The notes: a model not told the origin generated them from the sequence alone. A DNA stretch of 64,000 nucleotides from Clostridia bacterium (GCA_017466375.1 JAFTUH010000044.1:1-64000), one strand, 5' to 3'; positions 33,980-42,347 are shown, counted from the first letter of the stretch. Made by a program: numbers and translations.

Positions 33980-34903
33980 TTATTGATACAGTTCCGTAGA
34001 CAAATACCGATCGCCCGCATCGGGACAGAGCGCGACAACGCGCTTCCCTGCCATATCGGGACGTGCGGCGATTACGGCGGCAGCATGCAAAGCCGCGCCC
34101 GAGGAGATACCGAGCAAAATTCCGTCCCGCTTTGCAACCTCGCGTGCGGCTTCATACGCCTCCTCCGCGGATACGGGAAGCACCTCATCCAGAACGGACG
34201 TATCCAGCACATCCGGCACAAATCCGGCACCGATTCCCTGCAGTTTATGCGCGCCCGGTTTGCCTCCCGTAAGAACGGCAGATGTATCCGGCTCGACACC
34301 GATGATGCGGACAGCGGAATTTTTTTCTTTCAGATACCGACCAACGCCCGTGATCGTACCGCCCGTGCCGACACCGGCAACAAATGCGGCGATCTCCCCT
34401 GCCGTATCCTCCCAAATCTCGGGACCGGTCGTCTCGTAATGCGCCCGTGCATTCGCCGGATTGCCGAACTGATCGGGGATAAAGCTGTTCGGAATCCCGG
34501 CGGCGAGCTCTTTCGCTTTCGCTACCGATCCGGTCATGCCTTCCGCGCCGGGTGTGAGGACAAGCTGTGCTCCGTACGCGGCGAGCAGGGTGCGGCGCTC
34601 CGCGCTCATTGTCTCGGGCATCGTGAGGATCACGCGGTAACCGCGGGCGGCTGAAACGGCGGCAAGTCCGATTCCCGTATTGCCGCTGGTCGGTTCGATG
34701 ATCGTGGCTCCCGGCTTCAGAATCCCGCGTGCCTCCGCGTCATCGATCATGGCACGTGCCACGCGATCCTTTGCACTGCCTGCCGGATTGAACGATTCCA
34801 GCTTGGCGGCGATCGGCAAAGCGATCCCGCGTGCTTTGGAAAATCCGCCGAGTGCAACCAAAGGCGTGCCGCCGATCAATGTTTCAAAAGAAGAATGAAT
34901 CAT
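33980..34903 (-). CDS. cysK: Cysteine synthase A (O-acetylserine sulfhydrylase)
   Basis: 307 residues from the ATG at 34903 (MIHSSFETLIGGTPLV), chosen because the family begins there; a longer frame upstream is not conserved in type. A PLP enzyme making L-cysteine from O-acetylserine and sulfide in the cytoplasm. Visible motifs: Lys in NPAGSAKDR (Schiff base), EPTSGNTGIGLA (substrate loop), GVGTGGTITGVGRYLKE (phosphate cup) and ILLGISSGAALHAA. Length is normal. No cysE or sulfate genes adjoin it. The 180 bp upstream show no clear promoter or T-box. Confidence 0.95.
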   Translation of the reverse strand: MIHSSFETLIGGTPLVALGGFSKARGIALPIAAKLESFNPAGSAKDRVARAMIDDAEARGILKPGATIIEPTSGNTGIGLAAVSAARGYRVILTMPETMSAERRTLLAAYGAQLVLTPGAEGMTGSVAKAKELAAGIPNSFIPDQFGNPANARAHYETTGPEIWEDTAGEIAAFVAGVGTGGTITGVGRYLKEKNSAVRIIGVEPDTSAVLTGGKPGAHKLQGIGAGFVPDVLDTSVLDEVLPVSAEEAYEAAREVAKRDGILLGISSGAALHAAAVIAARPDMAGKRVVALCPDAGDRYLSTELYQ

Positions 34904-35084
34904 ACGAAAAACCTCTCGTAAAGCATAATTTTCAAAATCCGTTAGCCGCATAAATCCGGCCGTATGCGGCATACTACTACCGTACCCTTTGTGAGGCAAC
35001 CACACGGCGGGATTCCGCCAAAAACGTCGGTTCCTTCCCCGGAATCCGTCGGACAAAAACGTGGGGAGAAAGCATCACACGCAC
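34904..35084. other. Intergenic region cysK / Asn-Gln-rich microprotein
   Basis: 181 bp between divergent genes. I see GC-rich imperfect repeats (GGATTCCG-like blocks) but no confident promoter, riboswitch or RNA structure. Confidence 0.3.
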
Positions 35085-35219
35085 ATGAACAACCAGAATC
35101 AGAACAACAACAACCAGAACAAAGCGCAGAATCAGAACCAGAATCAGAACCAGAACAAGGCACAGAACAACCAGAATCAGAACAATAACCAGAACAAGGC
35201 GCAGAACAACAATCACTAA
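35085..35219 (+). CDS. Asn/Gln-rich microprotein (44 aa)
   Basis: ATG at 35085, TAA at 35217-35219. Composition is extreme: after the initiator nearly every residue is Asn or Gln, with three evenly spaced NKAQN units and a final His. There is no signal peptide, Cys or aromatic residue. A GGGGAG motif lies about 16 bp upstream, farther than ideal. A strong terminator begins 25 bp after the stop, which supports a real transcript. Short N/Q-rich proteins of this kind occur in Clostridia without known role. Two other frames over the same repeats are also open, so the frame choice rests on the start, the stop placed just before the terminator and the absence of charged repeats. Could be a spore-coat or amyloid-like peptide; function unknown. 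Confidence 0.55.
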   Translation: MNNQNQNNNNQNKAQNQNQNQNQNKAQNNQNQNNNQNKAQNNNH

Positions 35220-35243
35220 ATAAGCGACCTGCACATGGGTACC

Positions 35244-35268
35244 AAAAGCCACGCTCGCCGTGGCTTTT
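35244..35268 (+). terminator. Terminator after the Asn/Gln-rich gene
   Basis: AAAAGCCACG / CGTGGCTTTT stem, loop of five, with T-run. Confidence 0.85.
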
Positions 35269-35296
35269 GTCATGCGCACAAAATTTCCGATTGACC

Positions 35297-35325
35297 TTGA
35301 TTTATCCGCCGATCTGTGGTATAAT
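35297..35325 (+). promoter_or_regulatory. Promoter of tRNA-Arg
   Basis: TTGATT (35297-35302), 17-bp spacer, TATAAT (35320-35325), 73 bp before the tRNA. Confidence 0.75.
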
Positions 35326-35398
35326 ACGATTCGGCAAGCGGTACAGTATCAGTATACCGCATATTCTTTGCCAAATGATGAACACAGCAAAAAAATCC

Positions 35399-35473
35399 GT
35401 CCCCATAGTTAAACGGATATAACAAACCCCTCCTAAGGGTTAGTTAGAGGTTCGATTCCCCTTGGGGACGCCA
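35399..35473 (+). tRNA. tRNA-Arg (anticodon CCT)
   Basis: Acceptor GTCCCCA pairs with TGGGGAC. The anticodon stem AACCC/GGGTT encloses CTCCTAA, giving anticodon CCT for codon AGG. The T-arm GAGG-TTCGATT-CCCC is intact and the 3' CCA is encoded. Followed at once by a terminator. Confidence 0.95.
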
Positions 35474-35500
35474 AAAGGCAGGACATGTCCTGCCTTTTTT
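35474..35500 (+). terminator. Terminator of tRNA-Arg
   Basis: AAAGGCAGGACA / TGTCCTGCCTTT palindrome continuing into a T-run, starting at the tRNA 3' end. Confidence 0.9.
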
Positions 35501-35562
35501 GTTTTTCTCCATGCGCTTTTTCGCTGAATTTTCACACATCGTGTCCGCTTCGCGCCGAATAT

Positions 35563-36117
35563 TCAACTGACAAGACGGCGGAGGATGGTGCTTAGCGGCA
35601 GAATCAGCAGTCCCACGCAGAAATTCCCGACAGTGTGAACAAGATCAAACGGAATCCCCGCCGCGATCCACGCGAGCATGGCGGACAGATCCATCTTTGC
35701 AATGATTGCCCATGCGGGTGCGTACAGTGCGCCGAACGCGAGCCCGTGGAGTGCACAGACAACGGGATACACAACCGCCGAAACGGAACGCGGCATATTT
35801 TTCGGCAGGAGCATCGTGACGCCCCAAAGAACCGTCCATATGTAAAGATACGGCATCCACCACACGTTGAATCCGGCATACAGCCCGTTCAGAAGCACGT
35901 ACAGATAAATCGGGATCAGCGCTTTTTTACGGAAGACAATCGTATACGTTACCGTGAGCATTCCGAGCAGGTGAATGTTCGGCAGCGCCTCCATCACGAT
36001 TTTCGAGACGAACATAACCGCAGCGAGCATCGCAAAAATGACCATCTCCCGTATCCGTCGGGTGCGGATTTCCACCGCCCTCTGCGGTCGCGGATTACTT
36101 GGAGTAGACGAGTTCAT
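35563..36117 (-). CDS. ECF transporter S component (vitamin uptake, probably corrinoid)
   Basis: 184 residues with five to six hydrophobic segments (VIFAMLAAVMFVSKIVM, ALIPIYLYVLLNGLYAGF, YIWTVLWGVTMLL, VVYPVVCALHGLAFGALY, FDLVHTVGNFCVGLLILPL), typical of the membrane-embedded substrate-binding S subunit of an energy-coupling-factor importer. The ATPase and T subunits are absent and must be encoded elsewhere, as is normal for group II systems. The start overlaps the end of the DUF4430 gene by 23 bp, so they are co-transcribed behind a cobalamin riboswitch. That points to cobalamin, a corrinoid or a B12 precursor as ligand (inference from control). Confidence 0.85.
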   Translation of the reverse strand: MNSSTPSNPRPQRAVEIRTRRIREMVIFAMLAAVMFVSKIVMEALPNIHLLGMLTVTYTIVFRKKALIPIYLYVLLNGLYAGFNVWWMPYLYIWTVLWGVTMLLPKNMPRSVSAVVYPVVCALHGLAFGALYAPAWAIIAKMDLSAMLAWIAAGIPFDLVHTVGNFCVGLLILPLSTILRRLVS

Positions 36118-36520
36118 ACGCGTCGCCGTCAGCGATCACGGTGGAATCCACGCCAGTCATCATGTACTCGCCGCCTTTATAGAAGCCCCAGTAGCTCTGA
36201 TCGACGTCGTAATCGGCGGTGATGCCGTTGACCTGCTTGATATAGAGGCCGAACTCGCTGTCCTCACCCGCGATCAGCCCGTGTGCGAGCAGTGCCTCAC
36301 CGAGCGTTTCGGCATCGGTGTGGATCGTGAAGGTGATTGCCTTCTCCCCCGCTTTCACCTGTACGGTGACGGTCTTAGCGCCCTCGCCGAATTCGGTATC
36401 GGTCTGATACGCGGCATTCTCCCAGAGTCCCTCCGGCTTTTCCTCTCCGCAGGCAGTGAAGGAGAAGAGGCATACAAATACGAGGACGAGAGCAATTACG
36501 GAATACGCAGTTTTTTTCAT
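36095..36520 (-). CDS. DUF4430 lipoprotein, candidate extracellular corrinoid binder
   Basis: 141 residues from the ATG at 36520 with AAAGGA upstream. The lipoprotein signal peptide has a lipobox FTAC (Cys near residue 26), so the protein is tethered outside the membrane. The mature part (KTVTVQVKAGEKAITFTIHTD to WGFYKGGEYMMTGVD) matches the DUF4430 pattern, a beta-grasp-like domain also found in animal transcobalamin and intrinsic factor. With the riboswitch upstream and the ECF S component downstream, a role in capturing corrinoid for the importer is a strong inference. Confidence 0.85.
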   Translation of the reverse strand: MKKTAYSVIALVLVFVCLFSFTACGEEKPEGLWENAAYQTDTEFGEGAKTVTVQVKAGEKAITFTIHTDAETLGEALLAHGLIAGEDSEFGLYIKQVNGITADYDVDQSYWGFYKGGEYMMTGVDSTVIADGDAYELVYSK

Positions 36521-36560
36521 GGTTTGATTTCCTTTCGTTTTGTAAAATCCACAAAAGGAT

Positions 36561-36587
36561 AAAACAAAAGCACCCTTCCACGGGTGC
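36561..36587 (-). terminator. Riboswitch-linked terminator
   Basis: Minus strand: GCACCC / GGGTGC hairpin (36570-36587) followed by TTTTGTTTT (36569-36561), 41 bp before the DUF4430 start. It is placed as the expression platform of the cobalamin riboswitch. Confidence 0.75.
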
Positions 36588-36589
36588 GG

Positions 36590-36800
36590 ATCGGTACGGC
36601 GAAAAAGGATACCCTGCCCGTATCCTGCCGTCCTCCCTGCTCTCCCGCTTTGCCCAAGAGCCTTCTGTGAGGCACAGACCGATAAGCATTCCGACTTGAG
36701 AAGCATCGCTTCAGTTACGGTAATGGCTGTTGCCGCGGATTTGCACCGCGATTTCCTTATCCCCGAACGGATCACTCCGCCCGATTGCCGGGGAATCCCC
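36590..36800 (-). ncRNA. Cobalamin riboswitch
   Basis: Read on the minus strand, the leader contains the B12-box-like core GTGCAAATCCGCGGCAACAG (36727-36746), then ACCGTAACTG and an AAGTCGGAATGC segment, in the order and spacing of the cobalamin riboswitch class. A promoter lies just upstream and an intrinsic terminator just downstream, so high B12 should stop transcription of the uptake genes. Ends are approximate. Confidence 0.85.
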
Positions 36801-36834
36801 CGACCGATCTGCGTTTATTCTTTTATGCACTGAT

Positions 36835-36863
36835 ATTGTACCACATTTCCCCCCGCTATGCAA
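36835..36863 (-). promoter_or_regulatory. Promoter of the riboswitch transcript
   Basis: Minus strand: TTGCAT (36858-36863), 17 bp, TACAAT (36835-36840). Confidence 0.75.
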
Positions 36864-36967
36864 GGGGATTTGAAAAAATCGCCGCGGCCGTATACCGTTG
36901 TGTTTCAGCACAAAATCAGATGACGCTTTTTATGGAAAATGCACATCCTGTTTCCAACAATATTCAA

Positions 36968-36996
36968 TTGCATTTCGTTGTATGTTGTATTATAAT
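36968..36996 (+). promoter_or_regulatory. Promoter of the second AraC-type gene
   Basis: TTGCAT (36968-36973), 17 bp, TATAAT (36991-36996), about 48 bp before the ATG. Confidence 0.8.
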
Positions 36997-37044
36997 GATA
37001 TTACAGTTGTTCAAATTACTCGTCCGAAAGGAGTTGATCCGAAA

Positions 37045-37899
37045 ATGCCGCCGCTTCGCGAAAAGCCGGTAACCAATCAGCGGTTGAAACCGATAAACCC
37101 CGTCGTTTGCGGATACCACTCCTGTGACAAATCCCATCCGTTCGGCCCTGCAACGAGACATTTTTGGCTTTTGCATTTTGTTGTATCCGGATACGGTTCT
37201 TTTCAGACCGCACGCGGAACGTACAAGGTAGGACCGGGCGACGTATTCATCATTCGTCCGTATGATATCACGTACTACGTTTCCGACAAGGATGATCCGT
37301 GGACGTATCTCTGGATCGGATTCACCTCTGATATTCCTCTGCCGCATCCGATTGTGTCGGCGGATATGATTCACGCACCATATCTTCAAAAGCTGTTCAC
37401 CAACGCATTTGAAACGAATCTGTTTGAAAAAACGAATCCGATGGCGGGCGCGTACGAGCACTACCTGTGCGGCATTCTCTGGCAGATCTTCGGACTCCTC
37501 ATGCGCGACAACGTGAGCACGAAGTCCGCGGCCGAAAACTACGTCCGTGCCGCGATCAGTATCATTGAGGCGGAGTATTCCACCGATTTGAACGTCTCCT
37601 CCATCGCGGAGCGTCTGCACCTCAACCGCAGCTATTTTTCGGAGATTTTCCGACAGATCACAGGCATATCTCCGCATAAATATCTGACCGATTACCGCAT
37701 GCGGTGTGCGGAAGAGCTGCTTACAACACACAAGTGCAACGTAACTGTCACGGCACACTCCGTCGGATATCCGGATGTATTCGCGTTCTCCCGTGCGTAC
37801 AAGCATCATTTCGGGCACGCGCCGACACAGCCGCCTCCGGAAAACGCCGCACAGCAAAAGGTCAAAGACGAGCTTCCGTTCAAAATTGAAACAGAATAA
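37045..37899 (+). CDS. AraC family regulator with N-terminal cupin
   Basis: 284 residues from the ATG at 37045, following AAGGAG; an open frame upstream is not conserved. Residues about 20-110 form a cupin-type AraC_binding domain (TRHFWLLHFVVSGYGSFQ, VGPGDVFIIRPYDITYY). The C-terminus has LNVSSIAERLHLNRSYFSEI and NVTVTAHSVGYPDVFAFSRA as the two helix-turn-helix motifs. This architecture (MmsR/YesN-like) usually senses a sugar and activates glycan-use genes. The convergent GH35 gene is the nearest metabolic neighbour, and the regulator could also act on the array operators; neither is shown. Confidence 0.9.
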   Translation: MPPLREKPVTNQRLKPINPVVCGYHSCDKSHPFGPATRHFWLLHFVVSGYGSFQTARGTYKVGPGDVFIIRPYDITYYVSDKDDPWTYLWIGFTSDIPLPHPIVSADMIHAPYLQKLFTNAFETNLFEKTNPMAGAYEHYLCGILWQIFGLLMRDNVSTKSAAENYVRAAISIIEAEYSTDLNVSSIAERLHLNRSYFSEIFRQITGISPHKYLTDYRMRCAEELLTTHKCNVTVTAHSVGYPDVFAFSRAYKHHFGHAPTQPPPENAAQQKVKDELPFKIETE

Positions 37900-37906
37900 G
37901 CCAAAA

Positions 37907-37938
37907 CAGCACCTCCGGATTCGGAAGTGCTGCTTTTT
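37907..37938. terminator. Terminator between the AraC-type gene and GH35
   Basis: CAGCACCTCCG / CGGAAGTGCTG stem (one wobble) followed by a run of T, between convergent genes. Confidence 0.85.
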
Positions 37939-37940
37939 TA

Positions 37941-39695
37941 TCAGAATATCGGCTTGTCATCAAAACGGACTGCCGCATCGGAACAACCGTCCGTTTCAAA
38001 GACGATGATCTCGTTTTCGCCCTCACGAAGCACGGCTGCGGGGACATACAGCGATTTCTGCGGTCCTGCAGGATTGTAGTACCGACCGAGGTTGAAACCG
38101 TTGACGGTGACGAATCCTTTCGTAAACCCGTCCGCGCGTACGAACGTATCGCACGGCTCGCCGTCGATTGTGAACGTACCGCGGTAGAATGCAGGATTCC
38201 CGTCCGCCGTATCTCCGTAAGCAAGGCGGCACAGACTCTCCATCGTCAAAGGATACATCTCCCACCCGAAATGGAACTGCCGTCCGATGCGAACACCGCC
38301 GATAATGCCTTTGCGATCCATGAGCAGCGGACCGTAGTTGACACGTCCCATATTCTCGACGAGAATATCAAGCTGTGCCGTCTCACCGGCTTCCAGCGAC
38401 AGCGTGATCGGATCCTCACGCCTGGTGCGCTCCCATACGCCAAGGCGATTCCCGTTCAAAAAGAAGATCGAGCGGTCGTGGATTGTCGCCTTGAGCGGCA
38501 TATCGTGGAACGGACCGCGGAGCGTCGTACGGTAGAGAATGTAGCCGAAATCCTGTCCGACTTCCTCCATCGTTTTCGGATTCGCTGCCTGCGTGGGCAC
38601 GGTAAGATTCACGAGATTTTCAAACAGATCGGCGCACGCGGTAAGTTTGACCTCGCCGTACGATGCCTTCGGTGAATCGTGCACCTCGATATCGGGCGCT
38701 TTTTTGCCTGTTTTCTGCTCGATGAATTCCTTGACAGCGTAATAATTCGGCGTCATATCGCCCGCCTCGTTCAAGGGCGCGGTATAGTCGTAACTCGTGA
38801 CCGTCGGCTGATAGAGCGTTTCGGTATGATTCGCGCCGTTGGTAAAGCCGAAATTCGTTCCGCCGTGGAACATATAAAAATTGAACGATGCGCCGAGATC
38901 GAACATATCGCCGAGATTCGCGAGAATATCATCGGGAGCGCGCTGGACGTAGTGATCCTCGTACCAATGCTCGAACCAACCGCACCAATATTCGGCGCAC
39001 ATCAGCGGACGGTCGGGCTGGAAATCCTGCAGAAGCAGCAGCTTCTCTTTGGCCTTGCTGCCGAAATTCGCCGTTTCGAGCACCTCGGGCAGCGATCCGC
39101 CGGCGAGCATCCACTCCTCATACGGTCCGTCAGAGGTAAACAGCATACAATCGATCCCACAGTCCTTGTAAATCTCAACAATCCGGCGCAGATAATCCTT
39201 ATCGTTTCCGTAGCTGCCGTACTCGTTTTCCACCTGCACCATGATAACGTTGCCGCCGTTGGTGCAGAGATGCGGACGGATGCGGGCAAGCAGCTCCTTG
39301 AAATACGGTTCTACCTTGGAGAGATACAACGGATCGTTACAGCGGAGATGGATATTCGGATAGGAAAGCAGCCACGACGGGAATCCACCGAATTCCCACT
39401 CCGCGCAGATATACGGACCCGGACGGAGAATCACGTTCAGATCAAGCGATGCGGCAATAGAGATAAAGCGTTCGATATCGAGCATGCCGGAAAAATCAAA
39501 CTGCCCTTCCCGTCTCTCATGCAAATTCCACGCGGTGTATGTTTCCACCGTATTAAATCCGCACGCCTTCAGCTTTTTCAGCCGATCCTTCCATGAATCG
39601 GGATGAATACGGAAATAGTGCATCGCGCCGGAGATGACCGTATACGGCTCTCCGTTCAGGAGAAATCGGTCATTATCGTAAGTGAACGTTTTCAT
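37941..39695 (-). CDS. GH35 beta-galactosidase, cytoplasmic
   Basis: 584 residues. Hydrolyses terminal beta-galactosides. The TIM barrel opens with LNGEPYTVISGAMHYFRI, the typical GH35 start. The acid/base glutamate is E158 in VENEYGSYG and the nucleophile E235 in CAEYWCGWFEHW. YMFHGGTNFG is another hallmark. The C-terminal beta domains (about 380-584) include the jelly-roll TLRGPF and DGFTKGFVTVNGFNLGRYY, usual for family members of this length. No signal peptide, so it acts on imported oligosaccharides. It has its own consensus promoter. Confidence 0.95.
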   Translation of the reverse strand: MKTFTYDNDRFLLNGEPYTVISGAMHYFRIHPDSWKDRLKKLKACGFNTVETYTAWNLHERREGQFDFSGMLDIERFISIAASLDLNVILRPGPYICAEWEFGGFPSWLLSYPNIHLRCNDPLYLSKVEPYFKELLARIRPHLCTNGGNVIMVQVENEYGSYGNDKDYLRRIVEIYKDCGIDCMLFTSDGPYEEWMLAGGSLPEVLETANFGSKAKEKLLLLQDFQPDRPLMCAEYWCGWFEHWYEDHYVQRAPDDILANLGDMFDLGASFNFYMFHGGTNFGFTNGANHTETLYQPTVTSYDYTAPLNEAGDMTPNYYAVKEFIEQKTGKKAPDIEVHDSPKASYGEVKLTACADLFENLVNLTVPTQAANPKTMEEVGQDFGYILYRTTLRGPFHDMPLKATIHDRSIFFLNGNRLGVWERTRREDPITLSLEAGETAQLDILVENMGRVNYGPLLMDRKGIIGGVRIGRQFHFGWEMYPLTMESLCRLAYGDTADGNPAFYRGTFTIDGEPCDTFVRADGFTKGFVTVNGFNLGRYYNPAGPQKSLYVPAAVLREGENEIIVFETDGCSDAAVRFDDKPIF

Positions 39696-39722
39696 AACAG
39701 CACCTTTCTTTCCAATAAGTTA

Positions 39723-39751
39723 AGTATAGCAATTTCGCTGTACTATGTCAA
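39723..39751 (-). promoter_or_regulatory. Promoter of the GH35 gene
   Basis: Minus strand: TTGACA (39746-39751), 17 bp, TATACT (39723-39728). Confidence 0.85.
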
Positions 39752-39772
39752 GAAAAAAGCAGAAATATCAAC

Positions 39773-39800
39773 AAACGGACAACCTTTCGGCTGTCCGTTT
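39773..39800 (-). terminator. Terminator-like hairpin after the sugar kinase gene
   Basis: AAACGGACA / TGTCCGTTT stem starting 6 bp past the stop; no long T-run on the minus strand. Confidence 0.6.
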
Positions 39801-39806
39801 GAATTA

Positions 39807-41183
39807 TCAGTGAATCTCGGGGAGGCTTGCTGCGGCGACGGACTGACCGACGCGGCGGCTGCTCTCATCCGGAATGTGGAGCTGGATCTTCTCGTTCAGC
39901 TCAGGGAATTCCTTCGCCAGAACTTCCTTCGCGCGGTCAAGCAGGATCACGCCGCCCTCGCCGGAGGTAACGCGGCCCATGATGAGCACGTGCTTGATAT
40001 CGTAGAACAGGGCGTAGTACGCGATCGTATAGCCAAAGTACACGCCGATCGTATCGTAAATCTTTGCGGCACGGGGATCGCCCTCTGCCATCAGCCCCTG
40101 CACGACCTTCAGCTTCTCCGCCGGGGAGAGGTTCGGGTCGAGCTCGATGCCTGCAGCGGGAGCAAGCTTGATAACTGCATCCTGCGAGAAATACTTGACG
40201 CCGCAGCCATAGTCGCCGGACCACTCATCGACCATTGCGTTCTTGGAAAAATCGCACGGAACGAATGCAAGCTCGTTGAGCCAGCCGGTGATATTGCCGA
40301 CACCGTCTACGTATCCGCCTGCCTCACTTGTACCCATGGCGATACCGAGGACGTTGTTATCCTCGAGATCCATCGCACCGGCAAGCGCGGTTACGTCACC
40401 GTCGTTTGCGACCTCCAGCGGCACGTCACCGAATTCCTTCGCAACATCGATGTACATATTCTTGCACTGTGCATCGAACTGATCCTTCGGCACCTTGAGG
40501 AACAGGGAGGCAACCATGATGCGGTTATCAACGTATACACCTGCGGAGGAAACGCCGATTGCGTCCACGCGGGGCATATGCTCGGCAGCGCTCTTCATAG
40601 CGGCAAGGATTCCGTCGTAGTGGTACTGCGGATCGCTGTTCGTCTTCGGGAACCAGACGACCTCCTCGCTGTACACGCTCTTACCGTCGATCACGGCACT
40701 GACCTTGCGGTCGCTTCCGCCTGCATCAAAGCCGATACGGCAACCGTCCAAATGACGTCCGACGGGCGTTGCGCTCTCGCTCGTCACGGGAGCATCCTTA
40801 ATGTCGCGATGCTCAACCGTAACGGTCGTCTCATATACGCCGCTCATGAAATCGAAATCAAATGCGCGATCGCCCTCTGCTGTGTATGCCTTCGCCAGTC
40901 TGTCCGCGATGAGTTTGGAGCCTGCGATGATGATCTTATGACCGCCGCGGATCCACAGAAGGGACTTCACGATACGCTCAACGAACTCGTAGTTCTCCTC
41001 ATCGTGACCGGTGCCGTCTTTGTAAACGACCGTCTCAAACGCGCTGACGTAGCCCTTGTTTCTCTCGATACCGATGACGAGCTTCTCGCCGCCTGCAGCC
41101 TTCGCCGCCGCGGTAAACTCACGGTAAACGAGCGCCATGGGGGTAAACTCTTTGTCCAGGATTGCTTCAATTTTAAGCTTCAT
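39807..41183 (-). CDS. BadF/BadG/BcrA/BcrD-type ATPase, putative amino-sugar kinase
   Basis: 458 residues from the ATG at 41183 (MKLKIEAILDKEF), family-consistent and overlapping the nagA stop by 11 bp. An extra N-terminal region (1 to about 160) precedes the actin-like ATPase fold: CRIGFDAGGSDRKVSAVIDG (phosphate 1), VEVANDGDV-type phosphate 2 (LEVANDGDVTALAGA) and GIAMGTSEAGGYVD (adenosine side). The fold is shared by N-acetylglucosamine kinases and by benzoyl-CoA reductase ATPases. Operon context with nagA makes sugar phosphorylation, for instance of GlcNAc or another N-acetylated sugar, the likely role. The long N-terminal part is unusual for GlcNAc kinases. Confidence 0.8.
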   Translation of the reverse strand: MKLKIEAILDKEFTPMALVYREFTAAAKAAGGEKLVIGIERNKGYVSAFETVVYKDGTGHDEENYEFVERIVKSLLWIRGGHKIIIAGSKLIADRLAKAYTAEGDRAFDFDFMSGVYETTVTVEHRDIKDAPVTSESATPVGRHLDGCRIGFDAGGSDRKVSAVIDGKSVYSEEVVWFPKTNSDPQYHYDGILAAMKSAAEHMPRVDAIGVSSAGVYVDNRIMVASLFLKVPKDQFDAQCKNMYIDVAKEFGDVPLEVANDGDVTALAGAMDLEDNNVLGIAMGTSEAGGYVDGVGNITGWLNELAFVPCDFSKNAMVDEWSGDYGCGVKYFSQDAVIKLAPAAGIELDPNLSPAEKLKVVQGLMAEGDPRAAKIYDTIGVYFGYTIAYYALFYDIKHVLIMGRVTSGEGGVILLDRAKEVLAKEFPELNEKIQLHIPDESSRRVGQSVAAASLPEIH

Positions 41184-42312
41184 AACGAATTTCTCCTTCG
41201 ATAATGGTTTTCTTGACACCGAAATTCGCATCGGTGATAATGATGTCTGCGTCCTTCCCTGCCTCAATCGATCCCTTTTTGTCGGCAATGCCGATCGCTC
41301 TCGCGGGATTGAGCGATGCCGCATTGACAATTGCGTACAGCGGCATATCCGTGTGATCCATGAAATTCTTGACAGCGGCGTTCAGCTTCAGTACGCTGCC
41401 CGCGATCGTGCCGTCCTCAAGCAGGCATTGAATGCCCTTCACGAACGTCTTCTGACCGCCGAGAGAATACTCACCGTCGGGCATACCGCCGGCACGGGTA
41501 CAGTCGGTGATAAGCACGAGCTTGTCTGCTTTTGCCTTACCGATCAGCGAGAACAGACCGGGATGAACGTGAAACGTATCCGCGATCAGCTCGGTATAGA
41601 CGTCAGCGGAAAGACCTGCGCCGACGACGCCGGGCTTGCGGTGATGCAGTCCTGTCTGCGCATTGAAGAGGTGCGTAACATGGGTAGCACCGCATGCAAA
41701 CGCCTCCATAGCCTGCTCGTACGTCGCATCGGTATGACCGACGGAGACACGGACATCGCTGTTCTCTCGGATTTTTCTGATCGCGTCAAAGCCGCCCTCC
41801 GTCTCGGGAGCGACCGTCACAAGCTTTATAATATCCTTATTGGCGATGATCCAATCGGCATCGAGCGGCTTGATATGCTCGCCTGCCTGCGCGCCTTTTT
41901 TATTGATGTTGATGAACGGACCCTCGGCATGCACACCGGCGAGGTATGCGCCCGACCACGTCTTGCTCTCCTCTTTCAGAGAACGGACGACGTTGAGTGC
42001 CGCCTCGATCTCCTGCATGGAGACAGTCATCGTCGTAGGGAGGAAGGTGGTGACACCGTTTTTCATGACGCCCTCCGCCATCTTGCGGATACCGTCGGCA
42101 CTGCCGTCAGATGCGTCCTCATTCAGATAGCCGTGGATATGTACGTCGACCAAGCCCGGTGCCGCATAGCATCCGCTCGCATCGATGATCTCAGCGTCGG
42201 CGGGGATCTCGTCTTCATTCACAAAGCCGATGATCGTTTCATCGAAAAGCAGTGCTTTTCCCTCTACGACCGCATCGGGCAGGATGAATTTTGCGCCTTT
42301 GATACATTTCAT
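41173..42312 (-). CDS. nagA: N-acetylglucosamine-6-phosphate deacetylase (first copy)
   Basis: 379 residues. Converts GlcNAc-6-P to GlcN-6-P and acetate in the cytoplasm. Amidohydrolase signatures: PGLVDVHIHGY, GVHAEGPFI, SVGHTDATYEQA, THLFNAQTGLHHRKPG, LITDCTRAGG and SLNPARAIGIADKKGSIEAGKDAD. GHTDA and AEGPF supply the metal and catalytic residues. It is co-transcribed with the kinase downstream by an 11-bp overlap, with its own promoter and AAAGGAGG site. A second nagA lies at 53492-54658; the two are clearly diverged. Confidence 0.93.
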   Translation of the reverse strand: MKCIKGAKFILPDAVVEGKALLFDETIIGFVNEDEIPADAEIIDASGCYAAPGLVDVHIHGYLNEDASDGSADGIRKMAEGVMKNGVTTFLPTTMTVSMQEIEAALNVVRSLKEESKTWSGAYLAGVHAEGPFININKKGAQAGEHIKPLDADWIIANKDIIKLVTVAPETEGGFDAIRKIRENSDVRVSVGHTDATYEQAMEAFACGATHVTHLFNAQTGLHHRKPGVVGAGLSADVYTELIADTFHVHPGLFSLIGKAKADKLVLITDCTRAGGMPDGEYSLGGQKTFVKGIQCLLEDGTIAGSVLKLNAAVKNFMDHTDMPLYAIVNAASLNPARAIGIADKKGSIEAGKDADIIITDANFGVKKTIIEGEIRYEA

Positions 42313-42347
42313 AAGAAAGCCTCCTTTACGGATTTTCTGTTTGATTC

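Noticed and set aside
34904..35084. Possible T-box or other riboswitch before cysK
   Set aside because: I could not find the T-box core or specifier stem, nor a terminator before the cysK start.
34964..35188. Alternative frame of the N/Q repeat region giving a Glu/Pro/Gln/Ser-rich protein
   Set aside because: It starts among unrelated sequence without a ribosome binding site and stops before the end of the repeat; the Asn/Gln frame has a better-placed stop near the terminator. Not fully excluded.
35085..35219. Repeat tract considered as a CRISPR array
   Set aside because: Units are 6-12 bp, in frame and contiguous; there are no unique spacers.
39603..41204. Plus-strand frame of over 530 codons across the kinase gene
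   Set aside because: Antisense to an actin-fold kinase with intact phosphate motifs; no ribosome binding site or domain.
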